Numbered from the stretch's first letter, positions 1 through 7,031 are shown. The stretch: DNA of 22,522 nucleotides from JBCBJZ01 sp038522635 (GCA_038522635.1 JBCBJZ010000050.1:1-22522), one strand, 5' to 3'. A program made the numbers and translations. Notes: generated by a model from the letters alone, not told the origin.

Positions 1-142
1 GGGCGTTCAATCGGGACCACCTTAGGCGCCCCCCCCCAATCGACCGAAGCTGATCTGGATCTAAAGTGCCGTGCAATTTTGAGCGCAAAAGCGAGCCGTT
101 AGCTTTAAGCCGGTGCTTCGCACTTTGCGCCCGTTGCTCTGG
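1..142 (+). repeat. Family-2 palindromic repeat, copy 1
   Basis: This stretch aligns end to end with 2556-2706. The left part (1-64) shares the order ATCGGGA, CCACC, GATCTGGATCTAAAGTG-like blocks with the second copy but is more degenerate and carries a run of nine C. The right part (65-142) is closer. It has arms around 72-90 and 124-140, where GAGCGCAAA faces TTTGCGCCCGTTGCTC, so it can fold into a hairpin. The element ends a few bases before the mepA start, so it would lie in the mepA 5' leader if transcription begins upstream. Its left end may be cut by the window edge. The family assignment comes from my alignment by eye. Confidence 0.7.
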
Positions 143-150
143 GCCGGTGG

Positions 151-1335
151 ATGGGGATGACCATGCGGGCAATGCATCTTTTGACGATTGCCATCGGGGC
201 ACTCGCTGTGGGGTGGGTGTTGATACCCAGTGGAAAAGCCGAGCGCGGAGCGTTGCAGGCGTCGGGCGCCACGCCGCCGGAGGCCACGGCGCCCTTAGCT
301 CAGAGGCCAGCCGCTGCTGACGCCCACGTGAAGCCTGTTCAAGCGCGGCCCGCCGGGCAGGGTACACCCTGGCAGGTGGCCCAGGCCGTTGGCGTTCCGC
401 CAGGTGCCACAGTGCGCCGGCCGCCATCGGCTGTGGAACTTGAGTTGCGGCCGAGCCTACCCCCGCGCAAACGCAGCAAGATTGAGCGAACGCCCGCGCG
501 CGTGCTGTTCGCCCGCCGCAAGGATGCCGCCGCTCTGCGCCCCGCCGCGATCGGCACCTATTCCCGCGGTTGCCTCGCGGGCGGCCAGCGCCTCGCGCCA
601 ACCGGGCCGGCCTGGCAAGCGATGCGCCTGTCGCGCAACCGCAATTGGGGTCACCCGGCGCTGGTGCGGCTGGTGGAGCGCTTGGCGGTGGAAGCCAAGC
701 GGGCCGGCGAATGGCCGGGGCTGTTGGTGGGCGATCTGGCGCAGCCGCGCGGGGGCCCCATGCTAACAGGGCACGTTTCGCATCAGATCGGTCTTGATGC
801 TGACATCTGGCTGACGCCCGCGCCCGACCGGGTGCTGACGCGTCGCGAGCGCGAGCGCATGTCGGCCATCTCGATGCTGAGGAACCGGTTGGAAGTGAAC
901 CCCAAACGGTTCACTCGGGCGCATTTTCTGCTGATCAAGCGCGCCGCCTCCTACCCGAGCGTGGACCGCATCGGCGTCCACCGCGCCATCAAACGGGCGC
1001 TCTGCCAGATGGAAACGGGCGACAAAAGCTGGCTGCGCAAGATCAGCGGTTGGCGCGGTCACCACTATCATATGCACATCCGCATCAGTTGCCCGCGCAG
1101 CAGCATCGCGTGTCGCAATCAGCGGGCGAAGCGGCCCGGCGATGGCTGTGCTGACATGGATCGCTGGCACGCACGGTTGAAGGCGTATCTTGAGCGGCCG
1201 AAGCCCAAGGTGAAGGCGAAGCCGCGCGTGCGCAAAAAACGCAAACCCCGCGCGCGTCGCGAGATCATGATGTCGCGACTGCCGGCCGCCTGCCGGACCG
1301 TGCTGACCGCAGGCGAGCCCACGCGCTTGCGGTAA
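151..1335 (+). CDS. mepA: Penicillin-insensitive murein endopeptidase MepA
   Basis: This is an LAS-family zinc metallopeptidase that cuts D-Ala-meso-DAP cross-links in periplasmic peptidoglycan. The family motif SHQIGLDADIW gives His211 and Asp218, and HHYHMHIR gives His307/His309. Together these supply the expected zinc ligands and catalytic histidine. An N-terminal hydrophobic segment (about residues 7-24) followed by SGKA looks like a signal peptide. Residues 30-135 are a low-complexity Pro/Ala/Arg-rich linker, and the C-terminus (about 345-375) is a Lys/Arg-rich tail that could bind the wall. At 394 aa it is longer than the E. coli enzyme (274 aa) because of these two extensions. The start is uncertain: ATG codons at 151, 157, 163 and 172 are all in frame, with only a GGTGG-like ribosome site before 151. 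A family-2 repeat lies directly upstream and a family-1 half-copy directly downstream. Confidence 0.93.
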   Translation: MGMTMRAMHLLTIAIGALAVGWVLIPSGKAERGALQASGATPPEATAPLAQRPAAADAHVKPVQARPAGQGTPWQVAQAVGVPPGATVRRPPSAVELELRPSLPPRKRSKIERTPARVLFARRKDAAALRPAAIGTYSRGCLAGGQRLAPTGPAWQAMRLSRNRNWGHPALVRLVERLAVEAKRAGEWPGLLVGDLAQPRGGPMLTGHVSHQIGLDADIWLTPAPDRVLTRRERERMSAISMLRNRLEVNPKRFTRAHFLLIKRAASYPSVDRIGVHRAIKRALCQMETGDKSWLRKISGWRGHHYHMHIRISCPRSSIACRNQRAKRPGDGCADMDRWHARLKAYLERPKPKVKAKPRVRKKRKPRARREIMMSRLPAACRTVLTAGEPTRLR

Positions 1336-1370
1336 GGTCATCCGCATCAGGTGGACTGACCTGAGGCGCG
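1336..1370 (+). repeat. Family-1 repeat, half copy after mepA
   Basis: The bases following the mepA TAA match the first hairpin of the family-1 element (compare 9442-9475). TCATCCGCATCAGGT, a short loop and ACCTGAGGCG are present, but the right half of the element is missing. The CAGGT/ACCTG arms form a small hairpin just downstream of the stop codon. There is no T tract, so it is a weak terminator at best. Confidence 0.65.
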
Positions 1371-1574
1371 TCCGACTACGGTTGTCATCGATCGAGCGTG
1401 CGTTGCGCCGCTTGCATCGCAGCGGGTTTGCGCGGACAAGCGGGTGCAGTAACGCGCGAATCGGGTGAGCTTGTCGCTCCAGCCGGGCGTGCTCTCCTCC
1501 TTGTGTCGTCGCGTGTCGCCCTGCGGACGCCGCATCCTGACGCCCCACCCGATGACCTGACCCTCCGTGACGCC

Positions 1575-2558
1575 ATGACGATCCTCATCACCGGCACGCG
1601 CGATCTGATGGCGAACGTGCTTGCCCGCTCTCTCGCCGCTTCTGGCCATCGCGTGCGTGTTCTCACCCGGTCGCCGCACACCGTGCCTGCGTGGCGCGAC
1701 AAAGGCGTTGAAGCGTTTGAGTGGCATCCGCTCACCGACACGGTGCCCGATGCCGCGCTTGAGGGCGTGGACCTGATTTTTCATTTGCTCACCGAACCGC
1801 TTGAGGGCGCGTTGACGCCTGAGAAGTTGGAGCGGATGGCGGATTTGCCGCTTGAAGGGATGCGCAAGCTCGTGCAGGCGGCGCAGCGGCGCCCCGGCGG
1901 CATCAACGGCCTGCGTTTGCTCGTACGCTCAAGCGTTGCCGTTTACGCCGGTGGCGGGATGGCGCTGCATGATAGCGCGCCCGTTGGCCCGCACACCGCC
2001 TTTTCTTATGGCGAGATCCCGGCGCGGGTGGAGCAGGAGGCCGCCGCGCTGCAGCGTGAAGGGGTTACCGTTTTTCTAGCACGGTTCGGCGCGATCCTTG
2101 GGCCCGACGGGTTGTTCGCTGTGTTGCGCGATCTGGGTGAACAGGGACTGCTGGCGACGCGTTCCAGCGTGCATACGTGTCCCGTGGTGGCACTTGCCGA
2201 CGCGGTCGGCGCTTGCGCGTTCGTGGGGCTGAAGTCGCGCGATGGCGGCGCTGTCAACATCGCGACGCCGCAAACCATCTCGGCGGGCAAAATCGTCTCT
2301 CTTGTGGCCGATGCTTGTACCCCGCGGCTGCGTTGGCCGCAGGCGAGCCGCACCATGCGGGCGCGGTGCGGCGCTTATCACGACCTGCTCAGCAAAGCGC
2401 GCAACGTTGTGCCGCAACGGCTCATCGATACCGGGTTCGCGTTCACACAACCCGACCCCGAGCACGTTCTGCAGGCCGCACTCAAGACCTATGTGACGGA
2501 GCGCGATGCGGCGCGCGCGAAGCGGCCGTCGGTGCTGGCGTGGCGGCCGACGTTCTAG
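1575..2558 (+). CDS. TIGR01777-family NAD(P)-dependent epimerase (SDR)
   Basis: This is an atypical short-chain dehydrogenase of the TIGR01777/SDR39U1 group, cytosolic, with unknown substrate. The N-terminus reads MTILITGTRDLMANVLARSL, a beta-strand plus glycine loop for NAD(P), although the usual GxxGxxG is eroded to GTRDLMA. The conserved VRSSVAVYAGG and FLARFGAILGPDG segments follow. The C-terminal DUF1731 signature is recognisable as VVPQRLIDTGFAFTQPD. The 327-aa length is close to the family norm of about 300. The frame is open from 1398, but the ATG at 1575 is chosen because the Rossmann strand begins immediately after it. The ribosome site is weak. The TAG stop is also the first three bases of a long hairpin (2556-2619) in a repeat. 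Enzymatic function cannot be narrowed further; the degenerate glycine motif makes cofactor binding less certain. Confidence 0.88.
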   Translation: MTILITGTRDLMANVLARSLAASGHRVRVLTRSPHTVPAWRDKGVEAFEWHPLTDTVPDAALEGVDLIFHLLTEPLEGALTPEKLERMADLPLEGMRKLVQAAQRRPGGINGLRLLVRSSVAVYAGGGMALHDSAPVGPHTAFSYGEIPARVEQEAAALQREGVTVFLARFGAILGPDGLFAVLRDLGEQGLLATRSSVHTCPVVALADAVGACAFVGLKSRDGGAVNIATPQTISAGKIVSLVADACTPRLRWPQASRTMRARCGAYHDLLSKARNVVPQRLIDTGFAFTQPDPEHVLQAALKTYVTERDAARAKRPSVLAWRPTF

Positions 2559-2706
2559 ATCATCGGGCGATTTATCGGGATCACCAGAGGTGAGCCCGAG
2601 ATCGCCCAAAGATGATCTAATCTTTAAGTGCAGAGCAACTTTGGGCGCAAAGGCAAGGCGTGAGCGTTTAAGCCTGCGACTCGCACTTTGCGCCCGTTGC
2701 TTAGAG
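2556..2706 (+). repeat. Family-2 palindromic repeat, copy 2 (two hairpins)
   Basis: This is the best-preserved family-2 element. The first hairpin (2556-2619) pairs TAGATCATC with GATGATCTA, GGGCGAT with ATCGCCC, TCGGG with CCCGA and TCACC with GGTGA around an AGA loop. The second (about 2632-2702) has GAGCAAC...GGCGCAAA facing TTTGCGCCCGTTGCT. It matches 1-142 along its length, with TTTAAGCC and CGCACTTTGCGCCCGTTGCT in register. It starts on the stop codon of the preceding gene. It ends at TTAGAGTTCAGCCGCATCA (2701-2719), which resembles the terminus of the family-1 element, so the two families appear abutted here. Confidence 0.75.
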
Positions 2707-2889
2707 TTCAGCCGCATCACGTCGTTTCCGCAACCGCCCGGCGAACTGGCGTCGCCGCGGTTGCTTCAAGGCCGGTACGGTGTGGGTTTGCCTCAACTGA
2801 ACCGCGACATGACCGCCGTGCGGACGGTGACGTCGTCTGACACCTCGAACCGTGAGCCGTCTTAGACGCTCACGGTATTTTACTGGCGA
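2559..2889. other. Intergenic stretch between convergent genes
   Basis: No gene is supported here. The first half is the family-2 repeat and a family-1-like end. The rest holds unremarkable sequence up to a near-perfect palindrome at 2849-2876, listed separately. A small reading frame spanning 2506-2865 overlaps the repeat and shows no protein-like pattern. Confidence 0.7.
2849..2876. terminator. Near-perfect 28-nt palindrome, probable bidirectional terminator
   Basis: ACCGTGAGC (2849-2857) and GCTCACGGT (2868-2876) form a perfect 9-bp stem. The intervening bases can pair further as GTC-TTA-GAC. ATTTTA follows on the plus side. It sits 13 bases beyond the stop of the minus-strand lipoprotein gene and downstream of the plus-strand epimerase gene, so a shared terminator is the simplest reading. 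A protein-binding operator is the alternative. Confidence 0.5.
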
Positions 2890-3333
2890 TCAGCTGATCG
2901 GCCGCCCGCGCGGGGCCCGCCGCGGTGGGCGCGCACCTGGCCGCTGCATGGGGATCGTGATCGCCTTATCGTACTTGTTCATCGCGCCTGAGCCGGCGTC
3001 GACCACCACGCCGACGACGCCACCCACCAGCAGGTTACCAAGCGTCATCGCCTGAAAGCGCGAGTTCAGCGTCGCTTGCGTGCGTGAGTAGCCGGCGCGA
3101 TCGCAACTGATCAGGATATCGTGGCGGCTGTTCGAGATATCGACCGTGCCAGGCGTCGACGCCACAGCGCCGATCCGTTCGCCGTTGCGGTTCAAAACGC
3201 AGTTTGCACCCTGCGGAGCCGTGTTGACGGTCAGTTTTTGCGACGTGCCTTCAACGATCGTGGCGCAGCCTCCAAGCGCTGAGGCGAGCGCGACGCCAGC
3301 CGTGCAAACCATCAAACTCCGTGAACGCAGCAT
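2890..3333 (-). CDS. Small outer-membrane-type lipoprotein with PEGA-like core
   Basis: This is a predicted 147-aa lipoprotein. The signal sequence ends in the lipobox ALGGC, making Cys23 the lipid-modified residue. It is followed by ATIVEGTSQKLTVNTAPQGA, the typical opening of a widespread family with a beta-rich PEGA-like core. A glycine/valine-rich hydrophobic stretch (LLVGGVVGVVVDAGSG, about residues 110-125) and a YDKAITIPMQ strand follow, as is usual for the family. The C-terminus is an Arg/Pro-rich tail. The ATG at 3333 is preferred over the upstream start at 3384 because it directly precedes a normal signal peptide and has a GGTGAGGGGG ribosome site. Role unknown; family members are envelope lipoproteins of undefined function. 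The TGA stop lies inside the perfect palindrome CGATCAGCTGATCG (2887-2900). Confidence 0.85.
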   Translation of the reverse strand: MLRSRSLMVCTAGVALASALGGCATIVEGTSQKLTVNTAPQGANCVLNRNGERIGAVASTPGTVDISNSRHDILISCDRAGYSRTQATLNSRFQAMTLGNLLVGGVVGVVVDAGSGAMNKYDKAITIPMQRPGARPPRRAPRGRPIS

Positions 3334-3401
3334 GCCCGCAGCCCCCTCACCTTTGCCCTTGTTGGTGCTGCAAGCGTGAAGCAAATCACGGATGTGAACA
3401 C

Positions 3402-3511
3402 AACCTTGAAGCGAAGCGAAGAAGACGCTCTGCGGGCGATTGCGGCTTCAAGGTCACGCCTTGAACGTGGCTCAAACGTCGCCGGCGTTTAGAGCAACGG
3501 GCGCAAAGTGC
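3402..3511. repeat. Composite of degenerate repeat fragments
   Basis: A perfect 10-bp inverted repeat (ACCTTGAAGC 3402-3411, GCTTCAAGGT 3444-3453) resembles the second hairpin of family 1 (CTTCAAGGTGAAGC at 9513-9526). At 3488-3511 TTTAGAGCAACGGGCGCA and the following AAGTGC are the reverse complement of the family-2 right end. The stretch lies upstream of the minus-strand lipoprotein and downstream of the DUF3500 gene. Confidence 0.55.
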
Positions 3512-3524
3512 ATTCCGTCCCGCC

Positions 3525-4634
3525 TCACGGTGCGCGCGATGCATCCCCAAAGTCGTTGGCGGGATCGCGCCAGATGCCGTGCACGTGCCGCCCGCGGTTC
3601 ATGCCGTCCTGCTCGATGAGGATGCGCTTGCCGGTGACGCGCCAATAAAAGCTGCCGCCACCTCGCGTCTTCGCACCGTTCCAGTAAAACCTCAGGCTTT
3701 CGCGCTGCGCGCGTTGATCCAGGAGGGCCATCGCTTGGCGTGCGAAGGCGGGGCGGGTCAGGCGCACATGGGTTGCGATCAAAGTGCGCAGCAGGCGACG
3801 TTGCGCCGGCATCAACTGCGCGTAGGTGATGCCGGCGGGGCGTCCAAGATTGGCGCGTCGCTGATCGGGGCGGGTGAGAAAGCCGCCGAACCACTCATTG
3901 TCGTTGGCCGCAAGCCGCTTTTGTTTCGCGTCGAGCGCTTCGAACAGGGCCCAAGCAGCATCGATCTGCGCTGCCATCGCGCGCACGCCCTTGTCCGGTC
4001 CGGCGGGGATCGTCTCAGGGTTGGCGCCGATGAAAAAGGGTGTCGCGCTGACCAACGTATCGCCGTTGAACGTGAGGTTGACGGAAAGGTGGTGGCCTTC
4101 AAAGCGCAGGGCCCACCGTTTGCCGCTCTGCGGTGAGCCGAACAGGGCGATGTAGTATTTGGCCGGGTCACGGTAGGACGGCGCGTTCTCAAGGACGGCA
4201 AGTGCGGCCTCGGTCGCCATGACGCGATCCACCATTAAACTGCCTTTTTGAGACAACACCGCGCGCAGCAGATCGCGCAACGCGTTGCGCTGGTCACCCG
4301 TCATCGCTTTCAGCGCCACGCCGCCACGGGTGCCGGGCAGCCAGGTGAACGAGAAGCGGTCGTCGTCATCGAAGGGCCGCACAGCGCGCCGCCGTTGGCT
4401 CGTGTCCAGCATGGAGAGAAAGGCGGTGGCGTGGTTGGTGAGGTTATGGTCCGGGCCGGGATGAGCGCGGGCAGCGCCGGCGAGCCCGTGCGTGAAGGGA
4501 AGGGCGAGGCTGCCTGCCAGAGCTGCCAATGCGAGGCCTGCCAACAAGAACGCGCCAGTGATGTATCGAGTGACGTATCGCGCCGGGCTTGAGACGGCGG
4601 GCCTCAGCGCGCGCCATGGACGAGATGAACGCAT
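3525..4634 (-). CDS. Secreted DUF3500-family protein
   Basis: This 369-aa protein carries the DUF3500 signatures. These are WALRFEGHHLSVNLTF in the middle (about residue 180), the FIGANPETIPAGP segment after it, and HGIWRDPANDFGDA at the C-terminus. Biochemical function is unknown for the family. The histidine pairs (GHHLS, RGRHVHG) are its most conserved polar residues and could bind metal, which is inference. A basic N-terminus and a hydrophobic run (about residues 27-50, ending near GAARAHP) indicate export, probably to the periplasm. The ATG at 4634 is chosen over the more distal 4721 because AAAGAGGTGG lies just upstream and the signal peptide then has normal length. It appears monocistronic, divergent from the NIPSNAP gene. 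Confidence 0.87.
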   Translation of the reverse strand: MRSSRPWRALRPAVSSPARYVTRYITGAFLLAGLALAALAGSLALPFTHGLAGAARAHPGPDHNLTNHATAFLSMLDTSQRRRAVRPFDDDDRFSFTWLPGTRGGVALKAMTGDQRNALRDLLRAVLSQKGSLMVDRVMATEAALAVLENAPSYRDPAKYYIALFGSPQSGKRWALRFEGHHLSVNLTFNGDTLVSATPFFIGANPETIPAGPDKGVRAMAAQIDAAWALFEALDAKQKRLAANDNEWFGGFLTRPDQRRANLGRPAGITYAQLMPAQRRLLRTLIATHVRLTRPAFARQAMALLDQRAQRESLRFYWNGAKTRGGGSFYWRVTGKRILIEQDGMNRGRHVHGIWRDPANDFGDASRAP

Positions 4635-4715
4635 AACCACCTCTTTGCTGCGTCTTGGGTTACGATGAGCAACGGGCCGCATCGCCACCCGATGCGAATG
4701 AACGCCTGTTCTGTC

Positions 4716-4763
4716 GTCCATCTTTCGCCTCGGGGCATTTCACCCGACGCGGATGAACTTTAA
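4716..4763 (-). repeat. Family-1 repeat, partial copy upstream of the DUF3500 gene
   Basis: Read on the minus strand this is TAAAGTTCATCCGCGTCGGG, then a GTGAAATGCCCCGAGGCGAA-like second arm and GATGG. It matches the first hairpin of the family-1 element at 9438-9484 with several changes, some of them compensating within the stem. It lies in the divergent region between the DUF3500 and NIPSNAP genes. Confidence 0.55.
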
Positions 4764-4874
4764 GCTGACACATGGTGTGCCCGCCCGCTCCTTAAAGGTC
4801 GGGTTGGCGCTCAAGGTTCACACCAAAGCGCTGCCTGCGAGACCGGCGCTGTCCCAAAAAACCGAAGGATACGA

Positions 4875-5204
4875 ATGATGCTGATCGATGTGCGCACTTA
4901 CACCTGCAAGCCCGGCACGCTCAAAGCCCATCTGGACCTTTACGCCGCGCACGGGAAAGGGCCGCAGAGCAAGCATCTCGGCCAGCCGCTCGCGTACATG
5001 ATCACCGAAACCGGTAACCCGAACCAGTACGTCCATATCTGGGTCTACGAAAGCGCTGGCGATCGCGAAGCGCGCCGCGCCGCCATGTGGGCTGATCCCG
5101 ACTGGCTCGCCTACACGAAGATGAGTGCGGAACTCGGCGCGCTGATCGCGCAGGAAAACAAGTTGATGAAGCCGGTCGACTTCTTCCCGTTCCAACACGC
5201 CTAA
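4875..5204 (+). CDS. NIPSNAP-family protein
   Basis: This is a 109-aa cytosolic protein of the NIPSNAP / dimeric alpha-beta barrel (ferredoxin-like) fold. Diagnostic features are the opening IDVRTYTCKPGTLKAHLDLY, a central YVHIWVYES strand followed by a basic helix with RRAAMWADPDWLAY, and the hydrophobic end VDFFPF. The length is normal for single-domain bacterial members. The biochemical role is undefined; bacterial homologues often accompany catabolic genes, but none adjoins it here. GAAGGA precedes the start, and ATG codons at 4875 and 4878 are both possible. The gene converges on the exported protein at 5322. Confidence 0.9.
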   Translation: MMLIDVRTYTCKPGTLKAHLDLYAAHGKGPQSKHLGQPLAYMITETGNPNQYVHIWVYESAGDREARRAAMWADPDWLAYTKMSAELGALIAQENKLMKPVDFFPFQHA

Positions 5205-5292
5205 ACGGGTGGGCGCCCAGGAAGGTGATCAACGGCGCGCTGTCACCTTGCTTGCCCAGCGTCACGTGGGACCTGACACGCATCACAGGGCG

Positions 5293-5312
5293 GCCGGCGG
5301 ATCACCGCCGGT
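5293..5312. terminator. Hairpin between convergent genes
   Basis: CCGGCGG (5294-5300), loop ATCA, CCGCCGG (5305-5311) form a perfect 7-bp GC stem extended by one G-T pair. It lies between the convergent NIPSNAP gene and the exported-protein gene. There is no T tract on either side, so it is a candidate transcript-end structure rather than a classical terminator. Confidence 0.4.
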
Positions 5313-5321
5313 CGTGCGGGA

Positions 5322-5723
5322 TTAGCGCTTTGAAAGCTGCAGGCTCGCCGATGCTTTCGCGCTGCGCAGCGAGATCGACTGCCGACGGCCACGCACGGAA
5401 ATGAAGATCGAACCGCGGATGTTGAACTGGCTGTTGAAGAAGCGGCCCGAGAACCTGTTAGGGCCTGTCCGACGGACCCGCGCGGTCTGTGCAACGGTGG
5501 TTGCTGTTGTGGAACACACAGCGCGCACGTTGTAAGCGCGGCGCGTCAGTTTCGAGAAGCTTGCGCGACACCGCACGCGTTCGGAGCGGTTGTTCGACGC
5601 GATCCGCATCGTTCCACCACCGCGCCAGGTGCCCGAAAGTTCCGCGGCGGATGAGCTCGTCGGCGCGGCCGTCACCATGAGGGCAGACGCCAGAGCTGCT
5701 GAAAGGCCAAGAACGAGCTTCAT
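5322..5723 (-). CDS. Small exported protein of unknown function
   Basis: This 133-aa protein begins with a clear signal peptide (MKLVLGLSAALASALMVTAA, cleavage near SSAAE). The mature part is basic and beta-rich. It opens with LSGTWRGGGTM and contains RVRCRASFSK and RAVCSTTA, giving two cysteines that could form a disulfide in the periplasm. It resembles a group of short Hyphomicrobiales secreted proteins that start SGTWxGxG, but I cannot name a function. The ATG at 5723 has TGGAG upstream and starts exactly at the signal peptide; the GTG at 5753 would add ten residues in front. It is divergent from murI, about 250 bases away. Confidence 0.75.
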   Translation of the reverse strand: MKLVLGLSAALASALMVTAAPTSSSAAELSGTWRGGGTMRIASNNRSERVRCRASFSKLTRRAYNVRAVCSTTATTVAQTARVRRTGPNRFSGRFFNSQFNIRGSIFISVRGRRQSISLRSAKASASLQLSKR

Positions 5724-5907
5724 GCAAAAACTCCAAAAAGTTAGCTTACGCACACAATTGCCAACATTAGTTACATAGCGGCATGCTTCGGCAATTTAAA
5801 GCCAAGGCGGTTCAAATGGCCCGGATCCAAGGGGCTACGCGGGGTGGTGATGCATTTTAATCGCGGTTGCGTCGTGCGGGCCGATGGCGCGTGCGGACGG
5901 CTGAGGG

Positions 5908-5954
5908 CCAAGTTGATTGGGGTAAGGTTCGGTGGCGCCAAGTTCGGTGGCGCC
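5908..5954 (+). repeat. Short tandem repeat upstream of murI
   Basis: GTTCGGTGGCGCC occurs at 5927-5939 and again at 5942-5954 (15-base period), with a more degenerate unit (AAGTTGATTGG) just before. If translated in the murI frame it would encode a basic VRWRQ/VRWRR repeat. It lies 20 bases before the chosen murI start. Confidence 0.6.
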
Positions 5955-5974
5955 GGGTTAAGGCGGTGTTCGCC

Positions 5975-6982
5975 ATGATCGCGATCTTCGACTCCGGTCA
6001 CGGTGGGCTGACGGTTCTGCGCACGCTGGCTGCGCGTTTCCCCGACCAGCCCTTTTTGTATTTCGGTGATCACGCGAACGTGCCCTACGGCAATCGGCCG
6101 TCGGCCGAGGTGATCGATCTGACCCGCCGCGGTGTGGTGACGTTGTTTGAGCGCGGCGCAAAGCTGGTGCTGTTGTGCTGCAACACGGCCACCGCGGTTG
6201 CTGCGCGCGAATTGCAACAGCACTGGTTGCCGACGAGTGGTTGGCAGGGTCGCAACGTTCTGGGGATCGTCGCGCCGACGGTGGAGGCGGCAACGCAAAC
6301 CGCCTGGGCGGTGACGGCACCGCAGTATCCGCAGAAGTACAACACCGATACGATCGCTGTGTTCGGAACGACCCGGACCGTCGCCTCCGGCGTCTACCGT
6401 GAAGAGATCACCAAGCGTTGCCCGCGCGCGCGTGTGATCGAGCAGGTCTGCCCGGGCCTTGTGGCGGCGATCGAAGCGGGCGCCTTGCGCGATGAATTGG
6501 ATGGTCATGTAAGGGCCGCCGTCGATGCGATGCTGGCCCAGGCCGGCGCCAGCACCGAAGCTGGCATTAGCGCAGGCGCCCGGGCAGACGCAGGCGAGGC
6601 GGGCGCGCTGGCAGCGCCCCAGGTAGCAAAGGAGGTTGCATCGGAGGCAGCGCGGGAGGCAACACTGGGCAACGCAAGGTATGCGCTCATGCCCCCGCAC
6701 CGCGCGATTTTGGGGTGCACGCATTTCCCGCTGGTCGAGGACCTCTTTCGCGCGCATCTGCCGAGCTTCACGCGCCTCCTGCCGCAGCCCGACATCGTCG
6801 CCGACAGCCTGGAAGACTACCTCCAGCGCCATCCCGCCTACGCCCGCCCGCATGATGCAACCGGCATCGCCAACGAACCGGCGGGCAAACGCGTGCACCT
6901 GCTCACCAGCGGCAGCGTCGACCACGTCAACGCGACCGCCCGTCTGTTCTGGCCCGAAGCGCCCCAATTTGAGCGGCTCTGA
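5975..6982 (+). CDS. murI: Glutamate racemase
   Basis: MurI interconverts L- and D-glutamate in the cytosol, supplying D-Glu for UDP-MurNAc-peptide synthesis. The pattern is complete: IFDSGHGGLTVL at the N-terminus (Asp6, Ser7), YFGDHANVPYG, the catalytic cysteine motif CCNTATA (Cys69), and the second catalytic cysteine in LGCTHFPL (Cys248). The spelling GDHANVPYG and the CNTATAVAARELQQ segment suit the alphaproteobacterial branch. The protein is 335 aa against about 265-285 for typical MurI. The excess is an Ala/Gly/Glu-rich insert at about residues 187-238, directly before the second cysteine strand. The ATG at 5975 is chosen because the first beta-strand follows at once and AAGGCGG lies upstream. 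The frame stays open further upstream through a basic repeat. It converges with glcB. Confidence 0.93.
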   Translation: MIAIFDSGHGGLTVLRTLAARFPDQPFLYFGDHANVPYGNRPSAEVIDLTRRGVVTLFERGAKLVLLCCNTATAVAARELQQHWLPTSGWQGRNVLGIVAPTVEAATQTAWAVTAPQYPQKYNTDTIAVFGTTRTVASGVYREEITKRCPRARVIEQVCPGLVAAIEAGALRDELDGHVRAAVDAMLAQAGASTEAGISAGARADAGEAGALAAPQVAKEVASEAAREATLGNARYALMPPHRAILGCTHFPLVEDLFRAHLPSFTRLLPQPDIVADSLEDYLQRHPAYARPHDATGIANEPAGKRVHLLTSGSVDHVNATARLFWPEAPQFERL

Positions 6983-6989
6983 GCCGCTG

Positions 6990-7031
6990 AGGCGCTGAGC
7001 CGAAGGCTCACACTTTACGTCTGTTGCTCTA
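6990..7031. terminator. Hairpin and family-2 fragment between murI and glcB
   Basis: TGAGCC-GAA-GGCTCA (6996-7010) is a perfect 6-bp stem. The following CACTTTACGTCTGTTGCTCTA matches the right end of the family-2 repeat (compare 120-140). On the minus strand its terminal TAGAGCAAC supplies the TAG stop of glcB. A smaller stem, AGCGGC-TCTGA-GCCGCT (6972-6988), holds the murI stop codon in its loop. This compact region probably ends both convergent transcripts, although no long T run is present. Confidence 0.5.

Noticed and set aside
29..37. Run of nine C as a possible phase-variation tract
   Set aside because: It lies in a non-coding repeat, 110 bases before mepA, with no reading frame it could switch. 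It is a degenerate part of the family-2 copy.
1398..1574. 59-residue upstream extension of the epimerase frame
   Set aside because: The Rossmann strand begins at the ATG at 1575, and the upstream residues are not family-like.
3472..3894. 140-codon minus-strand frame overlapping the DUF3500 3' end
   Set aside because: Out of frame with the DUF3500 protein, which keeps its conserved C-terminal motif HGIWRDPANDFGDA, so no frameshift is needed.
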